A stretch of 64,000 bases of DNA. Source: Bathymodiolus brooksi (lineage: Eukaryota > Mollusca > Bivalvia > Mytilida > Modiolidae). Below, in pieces: positions 46,475 through 56,400 of the stretch (position 1 is its first letter; the number at the start of each line of letters is the position of its first letter). The translations under genes and the position numbers were made by a program. The notes under the pieces were generated by a model that was not told the DNA's origin, did no database searches, and saw only the letters and a list, made by a program, of their open reading frames with translations. The stretch spans positions 50,982,646 to 51,046,645 of the forward strand of contig OY804582.1 in the NCBI GenBank assembly GCA_963680875.1, written 5' to 3'.

Positions 46475-46890
46475 GCAATGACAGCATTTACCGACCAATA
46501 TAGCCTGCCTAATATATTTTTTGATATTGGTCAGTTATAAATAGAACATTTTTTTATATTGGTCAGTTATAAATAGAACATACAAATGTAAAACGGGGCA
46601 CATCGGGGGATATTGTTTTAAAATACATACATAAAATTATTTCAAATACTTTTATCATCGTCCAGTAAACGTTTATTTACGATTTAAAATTGCAGGATAC
46701 ATACAATACATGTGCACTGTCGAAGCATATAGGTAAATATGTGTATTCGGCGCGAAATGCGGGAAAAGGCTCGGCGAAGCCTCGCCTTTTCCCGCGTTTC
46801 TAAGCCTCATACACATATTACCCATATGCTTCGACAGTGCACAAGTATTGTATATTTATTGTAAATTTACGACAATATTGCTTATCATAG
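46475..46890 (+). mobile_element. Foldback element with 145-bp hairpin (U3)
   Basis: Copy of 15903-16330; hairpin arms around 46705-46770 and 46784-46849 with the GC-rich tip 'gggaaaaggc...gccttttccc'. Confidence 0.7.
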
Positions 46891-47167
46891 TTTTCAACAA
46901 TTTATTAAAGCGTATCGGTACAAAATGAGTTCCATATAAAATAGAGTTTAACATGACATTTCACCCTCGGTTTTTTTTGTGGTTTCCGGCTTGCTAATCT
47001 TTTTACTATTTTTCTTTGTAATGTAAATTTATGTGTCCGAGTTCCGTGTTGTGATGTCCGTTACGATTCCCGAATTAAATGTTCAGTTCATCTTTACCTC
47101 TAGTTGCTAGTAGGAGAGGTCATGTCTTATTTACGTTAGTTGTGTTTGTTTGCGGATAGTGGTGTCC

Positions 47168-47323
47168 AACACATATTGTGTTGTGTTTGTGTTTTGTTTG
47201 TCATCGGCGTATGTAATGTATATAGCTGAATATTGTAATGTTATATTGAATTAATTAATAAAATATGTTTAAACTAACACATATTGTGTTGTGCTTGTGT
47301 TTTGTTTGTCATCGGCGTGTGTA
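47168..47323 (+). repeat. 48-bp direct repeat flanking a 60-bp insert (U4)
   Basis: 47168-47215 and 47276-47323 are near-identical ('aacacatattgtgttgtg' to 'tcatcggcgt.tgta'). The 60 bp between them (47216-47275) contains AATAAA and has no counterpart in U2 at 16590. A single copy of the flanking repeat exists in U2. Confidence 0.85.
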
Positions 47324-48514
47324 CCCCATCAGCAAGTTTCTCTGAATTGTCCATATTTAATTGCCCCGTCAGTATATCTCTAGCGTATATTACACTTAGA
47401 CACACGATCAAGTAAAGAAACAACTTTTTATTGCTGTTCGTCATATTTTGATATTTTGCTTCACGTGTATCTTCTTTTCTGTTAATTCCGTCAATTTAAA
47501 CCGTGTCAATTTATGGCGTTACATATTTAAAGTCGAACGCACATTTCTTATGTACAGAAAGTACGTGTATTTTGCTTTTGTGTTTTCGTTTGTTTCATAT
47601 ATGTATGTAATAACTTATCTAGTTTTTATACAATAATTAACCAATGTATGACATAGCACCACACAATAAATGATACCGACTATTCCGCACTATTTCACAT
47701 TGATACAGACCACATATCATACCAAATGTTTTGAAAACATATCTGCTATTCCGATTTTTCTTGTTTATAGGCATAGGTGCTTCCATTTATCTCATTTTGT
47801 TCAATTGTGAGTCTTGTCTACCTTTTTTGTTTAAATATATTGTGTCTGGCGTTTGGAAATATTTGTGTAATCAACCTTTATTATCTCCCTTTACATCACT
47901 CTTGTATGATAGTCTATGTTTAACTGTAAACATTGCTCACAAATCGTGTTTTTCGATTTAAAAAAAAATGACGTCTCACTTTGTTAGAATTTTTATTTTC
48001 TTCATTTCCTTAAATGATTGCAGAACAATAAATTATGTTGCAATATTTTTTTATGGTAACTGTTGAAATGTTAGATTGACTACACTATATGTATTGACAG
48101 AAATATAAAATAAACATATTAATGGTTTGCACCAGTTGTATGTTATAGTGATGTGCAATATTGGTCAGTTAATTTGTTTGCGTTAATTTTCATATTTTAC
48201 CTGTATATATGATGACCTCATGATACTTATACAACAACACATTTGACATGGTTTGAGATTCCGAGTGTTATACATGAAATACACGGATATCATAGTTCTA
48301 TTTGATTACATGTATTTGTACGCAACTCGTTTTACATTTCACTAGCACATTTATATTTATTGATGTAATACCGTAGGAGTAGCATATCTATGTTATTTAC
48401 TGTAGTAAGATCATTTCAATCGTTTTTAATTCACCTACGCTGTATAATGTTTCTATTGTATAGACCACCACAGAATTAAAAGTTCTATAGTATTGCATTG
48501 AAGGTTTTTTTATG

Positions 48515-48610
48515 ACAGTTTTAATCTATAACTAATTATTTACTTTTATTTCTTTTTCAGGTATGGGTAAGTGTTATGTTCATTATAGTTCTTTTAATTT
48601 AATTAAATAT
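48515..48610 (+). other. Candidate 6-nt micro-exon (U4)
   Basis: 'tttatttctttttcag' ends at 48560, then GTATGG (48561-48566), then GTAAGT from 48567. Paralogue of 17870-17875. The exon bases differ (TATTGG versus GTATGG) while length and both splice-like sites are kept. Confidence 0.3.
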
Positions 48611-49360
48611 TATAATCACTTTTAAGGTGTGTACTTGTGTATCTAATATGTTTACATTTTATATTCTGTGTTGCCTATGTAGATTATCTTACATATCATG
48701 ACTTACACAATATATAATATCTACATTACTGAAATACAACATCCAGTAGATTATATCTTGCACTAAATGTCATTATGACATTGACATTATTGTAAAATAT
48801 ACTCGTTATCGAAAAGTAATAATAATTGCATTAGCTATGAATTATAAATTGCAATGATTTATATATCATATAAGGCATGGCAATCCAAAACACTGACTGC
48901 TGGGTAGATGATACCCTCGATGACTCAAATTTCACAAGTGAAAGAAAACCAAAGACTCTAGGCATCATGAGTTATATATGCCCGAGGGAGATTAACCACA
49001 GGTTTTAATGGTACATTATATGCGAACTGTGAACTCATTCTTTACTGTACCAGTAATTATCATCCCAAAATGAATAAGTGTAATTATTTTTTATGACGAA
49101 GTAACACACAAGTTGCTAGATGCAATCGGATGGTCGTACCTTTTTCTACTGGATCGAAATACATGCATATGTATTTGATTTCTTTCAAATATCAGATATG
49201 TCTCATTTTTTCTAGCAAATGGATTGGCAGCATATGAAAACATAAACATCCTCTGTGATTTCGGGCAAAACTGTTTTGGTGTAGACAGTTTTAGTCGTAA
49301 ATAAAGCTACATTAAACCTAGTAAAGTGTATGGATGTCCTGATTTTGATCAATCCAATGA

Positions 49361-49455
49361 AAATTAGACCTCCGCACATGCTCCCTATTTTCTATCGTTG
49401 GTCAGCGACTAAAAACAACAATAGAAAATAGGGAGGAAGTCCGGAGGTCTAATTT
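49361..49455 (+). mobile_element. 95-bp hairpin (MITE-like), only in U4
   Basis: Arms 49361-49400 and 49416-49455 pair almost perfectly ('aaattagacctccg' with 'cggaggtctaattt', 'ccctattttctat' with 'atagaaaataggg') around a 15-nt loop. 'gattttgat' lies on both sides (49341 and 49468). It sits in a block of about 320 bp (49230-49551) absent from U2. Confidence 0.75.
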
Positions 49456-50049
49456 TAGTTATATTTGATTTTGATGCAATGTTAAGCACCGGATTTCCGT
49501 TGTCAACGAAACTCCAATCAATATGTGGCGTTGTTACTTAACTAATTATGTGAAAGACAGATATCAATTAAATTATTTTTTGTATCTTTTTGGGTTTTTG
49601 TTTTGCCATTATGTCTCTTTACGTTCTGAGTTCCGCGTTGTGTTGCCCGTTACAATTTCCGCATAGAAAACAATGTTCGGTTCGTCGTTACCACCATTTG
49701 TTTGTAGGAGGAATCATGTCTTGATTACGTTATATGTGTTTGCTTTCGCATAGTGGTGTCCAATGCATATTGTGTTTTGGTTTTCTTCGTTTTGTGTACC
49801 CTATGTTGCCATTTTCTCTGGATTGTCAATTGTTGATTGCCTCTTTGGTGTTCTATAACGTTTATGTAAACAATAATTAGAAAAATAAATGATTTCCGTT
49901 CTTGTGTACGTATTTTAAATATTATTGAATGTACGGGAATAGAACCCATGCTGTACTTTTTTTATCACTTCTGTCTAATAGTAGGGTGCCCGACGAAAGA
50001 TTTTTGCGAATTTGCCTTAACGGAATTACACACACCTGTATGATACATC

Positions 50050-51336
50050 GTTGGAATGAGGAGAACAAGCCGCATCGAAATAAAGATGTCGTCGCTATGT
50101 ATTGTGGTCACGTTTTTTTTAAATTGGGGTCAAAGGTCAAGATCTAAAAATTGGAACTAACACACCACAAGTTTTAAAAGGCTCCCTTCTTCGACAACAC
50201 TGTGAACAAATTTAAACTGGAATGCCAATTTTATTTGTTAAGCTTAATATTTTATTATTTTATGCTTATTTTTTATTTTACATTGTTTGAATATATAGCA
50301 AAAGGCCATTTTCTAAAAAAAAAATCCATTTTACAATTTTCGTATATATGAGAAATAAAAGTGACCTTGACCTGTCATAGTTTGAACATTTCTCATTTTT
50401 ATTTGATATTCATTTAAAGGAAACCTTCGAATTATTTTTTAACTCTTAACATTTGACAACTGGTAGACGGATTCCAAAAACAAACATGTTTCAGTTTTGG
50501 TACACTTTGACTAATTACTGGTAAAATATTTATTCACCTCAAACTTCGTAAAAGGTACCAAAATTCAAATTTAATGGTTTATGTGTTTGCAACATATCAT
50601 TTGTAGGGTCAATCAATACTTAACGAATATTCTGTGCAAAAACATGGCAATTTATGGAAAGGTCAAACGCCATTTGTTTAAAAACGTAAGGTCTATGGAC
50701 ATATTATGCGTTTGGACGATGTGTGGCTACAAACCACTCTGAACACTCCAAATATCTCAGATGTTTGGCAAATAAGAAAGTGTTCTCTTGTTAGTTTGAA
50801 AGCCCACCAACCACGTCAAGGTCAGAGTCCACTGTCAGGTTTTTTTTTGTTTTTTTTTTTTTAATTTTGTTTGTTTGTTTGAAACATCGGCAGTAGTATA
50901 CCAAAGGAACAAAGGAACAAGTCATATAAAATGCTAAAGAAATCATAGTCCGGAGACTGGGCAAATTCCAGAAAAAACATAAAACGGAAACAAGCTACGA
51001 CATAACCACCACAACATATAAAAAGAACACCTTAAAAAACATTGCAACAAATGAAACTGCTATTTACTGAAAAACACATAGTACGTATGAACTTGTCTAA
51101 GTTTACTAAGCACAGAAAACAGTGATGCTTGCCTAAACCAGACATTAGACCAAGTCTCAATGAAACAAAAGACGTCAACGGGAAGTCGTGGTAACTGGAC
51201 AACTATGACTAACGTGAGTTGATGGTCACAATGTTGGAAACGAAAGACTGTTTTATCTGAAATCATAGTTTTGATAACAACAGTTTTATTCGGTGAAATA
51301 GATGGAGACTGGATGAAAAAGAAAAAAAAATTGAGA
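50050..51336. other. 3' part of the transposon, no gene recognised
   Basis: AT-rich with poly-T at 50841-50872. No conserved ORF. It could be the 3' UTR side of the nuclease gene or the remains of another gene. Confidence 0.5.
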
Positions 51337-52385
51337 TCATATGTCATCATCTTCATCAGTATTTCTAGATATTGCTAGGTGGGTATTTTCATTGCGGCAT
51401 AAGTCGCCAGCTTGGCAAGGGTAAAGGTCTGTGCAAGATAGACTTTGCTCAAAACAAATGCATCCTTTCATGCACACAGATTTTCCGTTGCAAGTACAAA
51501 CAAGGTCTTGCAAAAAATCAGAAGACATCTGTCCTTTGAAATAAACTGGAACTAATCCATTCCTGTCTTCCCATCCAAATAGCACTGCAGACTTCATTGG
51601 CGGTTGTGCAACATAGGCAGTCATCCCAATATTTATCTGTAGTGAAGATCGCAAAACATACTGAGTGAAGGTGGCTTCACAGGGTGGAAGTTTGGCCAAA
51701 CATGCATCCCTCAGTGTCGCTAACCTTACCCTTAATTTGGTCGTACAGTCGACAAACAAGTTTACTGGCGGCATCTATATAGTTATCAGTGTCACAGTCT
51801 GCAAGGGTGGACAAATCTCTAAAGTTTTCTGGACTGTCTTTAAGTACTTTAAAAACGGTTCGTTTGCCAATCCCGAACAACGATGATGTGGAATCACATC
51901 TTGTGATGGCATGTGCAGCTGGTAAAATGTTACATAAAACAGGATTGAGGATGCTGCAGTTCGAATGTACGGGAATGAAAACGCCCATCCTTGGTGTTTG
52001 TGATAGAACCCGTATGAAACCATAATTCCTGTGTATGTTGCATTGAAGGAAAGTAATGGATGCATAGAATCAAGAAATCTGTATCAGGCGATTTAACAAT
52101 GATCCGACCTTTGATTCCACTTTCACCGAACGTTTTGTCTGCATGGATAGCATGTAAAATCATACGAGTGTCGGCCTCTTCATGTGTACAGTATAACTTG
52201 GCAATCGGAGACTCCATCTCTGCAGATTTTCTTGGCAATGATTAGAAGCACCAGAAAGATACGGAACTTCCCCGGATGACATCTCAAGAGATGATAAACG
52301 ATAGTGTTGCACAATCGATTCGCCAAGAAATTTTATCAATGCTTGTTTGTTGGCAGCGACTGCAAGAAACCTTTTCTAATCAGGA
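51337..52385 (-). pseudogene. XPG/FEN-like nuclease with Cys-rich C-terminus (broken)
   Basis: Minus-strand segments in order: FLAVAANKQALIKFLGE (about 52375-52320); YCTHEEADTRMILHA with the acidic EEAD (52164-52184); VKSPDTDFLIL (DTD at 52077-52085); HAITRCDSTSSLFGIGK (around 51860-51915), matching the GCD...GIG turn of the XPG helix-two-turn-helix with G changed to R; FRDLSTLADCDTD; then PPCEATFTQYVLRSSLQ, KSAVLFGWEDRNGLVPVYF and a C-rich LVCTCNGKSVCMKGCICF. The acidic pairs fit an XPG-I/PIN metal site. At least three frameshifts separate the parts. Similar proteins recur in aquatic invertebrates by my recollection. Confidence 0.75.
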
Positions 52386-53160
52386 ATCGGTCGGCCTTCT
52401 ATGAAACTGAGCCATTTCCGGACTTATAACGTATCCTGCAGGATTGGTCCGTGTATTAGAAACACATGAATTAAACAAATTTTAAACCCAATCAACGGCC
52501 GATATAAAAATGAATGTTTTTAAAACATAAAAACCACAAACAATTCTACTGAACAATTAAAACCAATTTATTTGCCATAAAAGAAGAGAAAATACTAAAT
52601 GCATTGAGACAGAGATCGTGCTAGTTAATGACCGGCGAGCGACACATCATTAACAAAAACCGGTACATAACAATCCGTGTATGACAAAGAGGAAATTTAC
52701 AGTTATTTGAGTTTATATTTTGCCAATTTCTCAACAACCGCTGACATTTAGATTATGATTTTTGGCACACATGTACATTTCATCAATATGTTTTCTTCAA
52801 AATCAAAGTACATTTATAATGTAGTGTAATTACTTTGCTTTTGTTGAAAATACGGTTTATTTGGGGTCAAATTTGAGGCTTAAAGTAAGGCTGATATACT
52901 CTTTCAAAAATCAATTATTTACATCCCGTTTTTATTTTAATTATATCTTTGATACATTATCTCTGATGTAAAAACCTTTTTAGCTATTTAGATAGCGGAG
53001 AATATTTTTATTTTCCATCCTGAAAATACCATGTACAATGTGTCAGCCGAGGGTACCTTTGAAAAACGTGAAATTAAAAAAATCATGACCACAGAAACTT
53101 ACGACGACAATTAAAAATACAAAATGTAATAATTTTTCTAGCGTTTAATACCAAAATTAG
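52386..53160. other. 5' part of the transposon, no coding frame recognised
   Basis: No readable protein upstream of the nuclease segment. If a transposase domain once lay here it is deleted. Confidence 0.45.
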
Positions 53161-53646
53161 CCGTGTGTAATTCCGTTAACCCAAACTCGATAACTAAGCG
53201 TCTTTTTTAACACTGGGCACCCTACTATAACAGCCTGGATACGGTGATTATACTACTAATCTATATAATTAATACATATATGACTCTTGACAATGTATGT
53301 TCAGACCTGACGAATACATGAACTTTTAAAGTATATTCTCGCAATAAAATTAACAAGTAACGAGTCGACCTCAAATAATTACAAATAAGACATAATACAG
53401 GTGAACTTGAATTAACGACATATACGCGTGAATCGATAGGACGTATGCCAATACAAGTATTTCGTTTTATATTTGTTATTTGTCATCTAATTTGGCTTTG
53501 CAAATATCAAACATGTAGAAATATAAAATACAAATGTATTTGCAAAAGGAAATGTATTAAGTGAATACATTCTAACTTTTTTGAAAATAATAAATTCGAC
53601 TCTCACGGATCTCGTGATTATTTTATTTATATCTACAGTTAAAAGA

Positions 53647-53745
53647 GGGTGTGTTGTTTTCCACAAAGACGCTCGTGGCAAGCAATTACCACCCACTTTT
53701 TGTTTAACTTTCTGTATACATATTCATGTGGAAAACAACACACCC
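53647..53745 (+). repeat. Micro-inversion between 18-bp inverted repeats (U4)
   Basis: 'gggtgtgttgttttccac' at 53647-53664 and its exact inverse at 53728-53745 flank about 63 bp that read in the opposite direction to U1 (14435-14510), U2 and U3 ('ggcaagcaattaccaccc' here versus 'gggtggtaattgcttgcc' there). Confidence 0.85.
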
Positions 53746-54000
53746 ATAATTTATCATAAAAAATATCATAATTATTAAAAATATATATACTGTCGTTTAA
53801 AGCATCCTTTCTATATATTGAAAATGACGTTTATTTCTTTGTTTGATAGCTGTCATGGCAACTTCAACTTTTATGCAGAATATTTATGACTTAGTTATAA
53901 TACAGTTTTAGAATTCGAAGAGTAATGTATTATTTTCTTATCGACAAGCTGGTGCTATTTGATTTTGAAAGTGTATGCTTCATATCAATTATATCCCTAA

Positions 54001-54244
54001 GCCAATCGTTGGTGCAATGATAAGCGAGCTCGCACCAAGTGATATGCATCGTGGGTTCGAGTCGCGGGCAGGTCAAAACACATACACTTGCTTTATTGAG
54101 CAAGGACAATGAAAAGGAAACAAATAGTGCTCGCTTAGTGAAAACGGCCATCACCATAAGCTTAACGAACTCCAACCTATCTCGCCATGATATTGCTGAA
54201 GAATTGCTATTTTTTTACGTTAAATAACAATCACTCACTCACTC
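54001..54244 (+). mobile_element. tRNA-derived SINE, internally deleted (U4)
   Basis: Head with B box 'gggttcgagtc' (54053-54063) and ACTC tail (54231-54244) as in U1, but about 100 bp of the body, including 'ggctagaaattggtatt', are gone. Confidence 0.7.
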
Positions 54245-54406
54245 CCCTATTCCATATCTCCAGGATATAAACATCTGACTTATTTTTTCTTCAAGTTCAG
54301 ACCCTTCTACGTGGAAATCAGGTTGTTCTTTTTTATGTTAACCTTCACAACACTAAAGTTCACCAAACAGGAATTAAACTGATATACAACTAAAAAGATC
54401 TGAATG

Positions 54407-54637
54407 TTAGCGTATCATTCGCTCCTTCATCTCGGGGATAGCAAAACGAGGGTTACACTCGAAGGTACAGTGTGCTAGTCCCATGCGTCTCTGATGTATT
54501 TCTCTTGCAATATACCGTTTCTGACCTTTATCAAAGACATACCAAAAAACAGCAACTTCACCCGAGACAAGAATGACTACGGGTGGTAGCATGCTATTTC
54601 GATCCATCATAGCCAGGCTGTCAGCAACCTGTCTCAC
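54407..54637 (-). pseudogene. Exon-like ORF, first U4 copy
   Basis: 76 codons with VSGEVAVFWYVFDKGQKRY, EIHQRRMGLAHCTFECNPRF, then a 2-bp insertion shifts the end (AIPEMKERMIR). Compared with U1, a large share of residues differ. Confidence 0.45.
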
Positions 54638-54945
54638 AAAGGTCTAGTATAACTACAAGATTGGGAAGACCAATATCAAATGCGCTATTTTATTTTAGAA
54701 ATATTGCTGCCGTTTAATATAAATATGGTTCTTACATAGGTGAAGAAGCGAATGCGGGATAATTGTCTGCAGGTTTTAATTCCTAATATATTTCTAAGGG
54801 ATCAATATCAGTTATTTCTCACAATACCATTTGACACTTGAACATAGCCATGTGATTTTAATTGGCTAGCCTGTCTGTTCCCTCTGGTTGTGTTGCTCCC
54901 AAAGACTTTTATATTATTTGACTTTTTTATTTGGGCGCACTTTAT

Positions 54946-55140
54946 GAAGTGCTACACTCGAAGGTACTGTTTGTTAGTCCCAGGCGTTTCTTATGTATTT
55001 CAATTGCAATATACCGTTTCTGACCCACATCAAAGACATACCAGAAACATCAACTTCATCCGAGTCAAAAACGCTTGCAGGTGATAGCCTTCTATTTCGG
55101 TCCATCATAACTCGGTTGACAGCAACCTGCCTCACAAAGG
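54946..55140 (-). pseudogene. Exon-like ORF, second U4 copy (frameshifted)
   Basis: Nucleotide similarity is clear ('gtttctgaccca.atcaaagacataccag'), but a 1-bp deletion just before the WYV position breaks the frame and the 3' part is missing. Confidence 0.5.
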
Positions 55141-55584
55141 TTCAGCATCACTAGAGGATGAAGAAGACCAATAGTAAATGAGCTATTTTATTTTAGAAAT
55201 ATTGCTGTATTACTCGACACATGTTCGCGGTTTCCTTGAAAACGCTACCATTCAATATAAACATGGTCCTTACATGGGTGAATGAGCGAAGATATGGTAT
55301 TTTTTTCTAGTTTAATTCACAATTCAATTCTAAGGGGTCAATATCAGTTATTTCTGAAAACTTGTAAATATTCATTTGATTTTAATTGTCTATATTTTCT
55401 ATTCTCTCTGGTTTTGTTGCTCCTAAAGACTTTTTATATTATTTGGCTTTCAATTTGGGCGCACTTTATGAAGGTTATTCCAGAAACGTGTCGCGCGCTC
55501 TGAATTAGATATATACGTATTTATTTGAAACATACAGCAATACTGTATGTCCTAGAAATAATGCTTTCATATAAATTAACATTG

Positions 55585-55745
55585 CATTTGTTTTACATAT
55601 TTAGCAAAATCTGCTCCAAGGAGACATTTGCTTATCATAACCCATTCAATAATTTTTTCAATGATTTTACTCGTGTCAGTTTTGAAATGGCTAACTTGGT
55701 TAATAACGTCTCCATATAAATATACATGGAAAAGCATACACATTT
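55585..55745 (+). repeat. Single ~150-bp unit-junction repeat
   Basis: 'tagcaaaatctgctccaagg', 'gcttatcataacccattcaat' and 'aacttggttaataacgtctc' match the two copies at 30965-31310. Confidence 0.75.
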
Positions 55746-55749
55746 TTAT

Positions 55750-56400
55750 GTATACACAAGATCTGTATAGTGGTAGTAAAATATAGTGCACATTTTCAAC
55801 AATTTATTAAAGCGTATCAACAAAAATGAGTTCCAAGAAAAACATAGCCGAACATGACATTTCATTTCCTTATTAAGTAAGAAAGAATATGCGTGTAAAT
55901 GAACATGAGAGACTAGTTTATTTTGTTATGTGTGATATCCTAGTATGTGTCAAAGTTCCGTGTTGTTATGTCAGTTACGATTTCCACATAAAAAATGTGT
56001 GTAGAGGGCTTATGTCTTATAACGTTATTTGTATGTGTTTGCACATAGTGGAGTCCAGCACATATTGTGTTGTGTTTTTGTTTTGTTTGTCTTCGGCGTG
56101 TGTACTCTATATGTCAGTTTATCTGGATTGTCCACTTTTTATTGCCCCTTTGGTATCTAATATTATATATTGTACTAACTATCATTTTGACATTGGCATT
56201 TTTTTGTGTTTTATGAAATGTATACGTTATCGCAAATTAATAATAATTGCATTGTTTATTAATTATAAATTGCAATAATTTATAGATCTTATAATTCATG
56301 TCAATCCAAAACACTGACTACTGGGTGGATAATACCATCGACGACTAAAATACCACAAGTAGATGTATCAATCTCTAGTCATAAGTAGTAAATGTATATT
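55750..56400 (+). repeat. Partial unit U5
   Basis: 55750-56160 resembles the U1/U3 start (1-450). It then jumps directly to DNA resembling 18060-18240, so the interval that holds the micro-exon candidate in U2 and U4 is deleted here. Beyond about 56.4 kb no further similarity to the units is seen, which marks the right edge of the array. Confidence 0.75.

Larger units (their letters stand above)
31320..49890 (+). repeat. Copy 2 of the ~31-kb tandem segmental duplication (collinear part)
   Basis: Direct-orientation copy of 1-18930 carrying the same gypsy remnant, LINE, MITEs, SINE, exon-like ORF, foldback hairpin and micro-exon candidate. Private changes against copy 1 include losses of about 53 bp (gag-pol linker), 371 bp and 304 bp, a 60-bp insertion with a 48-bp direct repeat (47168-47323), and an extra block of about 320 bp holding a hairpin (about 49230-49551). 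Similarity ends near 49.89 kb, where the sequence continues into DNA resembling 26.1 kb instead. Confidence 0.95.
49979..53227 (-). mobile_element. 3.25-kb DNA transposon, Academ-like, TSD TAA
   Basis: Terminal inverted repeats TAGTAGGGTGCCC at 49979-49991 and its inverse at 53215-53227, flanked by TAA on both sides (49976-49978, 53228-53230). An inner inverted pair, TTAACGGAATTACACAC at 50017-50033 and its inverse at 53163-53179, extends the termini. U2 (26150) shows the clean empty site. The internal frame on the minus strand is an XPG/FEN-like nuclease with a cysteine-rich tail. 3-bp duplications plus an XPG-type nuclease point to Academ (AcademX branch); the transposase core itself is not recognisable here. 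Confidence 0.8.
54250..55510 (+). repeat. Local tandem duplication of the exon-like segment (U4)
   Basis: Two copies: about 54260-54945 and 54946-55510. The first stops at 'gcgcactttatgaa' and jumps straight to 'gtgctacactcgaagg' of the second; the second then runs on to the same 'cactttatgaaggttattcc' end. Divergence between them is considerable, so this is an old event. Confidence 0.7.
46890..55750 (+). repeat. Unit U4 of the ~15-kb array, internally shortened
   Basis: 46.89-49.89 kb is a close copy of U2 16.33-18.93. It then jumps to DNA resembling U2 26.08-27.8 (49.89-49.98 and 53.23-54.25 kb), followed by two copies of the exon-like segment and one copy of a ~150-bp junction repeat. Segments equivalent to U2 19-26 kb are missing. 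A 3.25-kb DNA transposon has been added at 49979. Confidence 0.8.

Noticed and set aside
51665..52245. Plus-strand open frames overlapping the nuclease
   Set aside because: They are antisense shadows of the minus-strand nuclease, whose motifs are recognisable.
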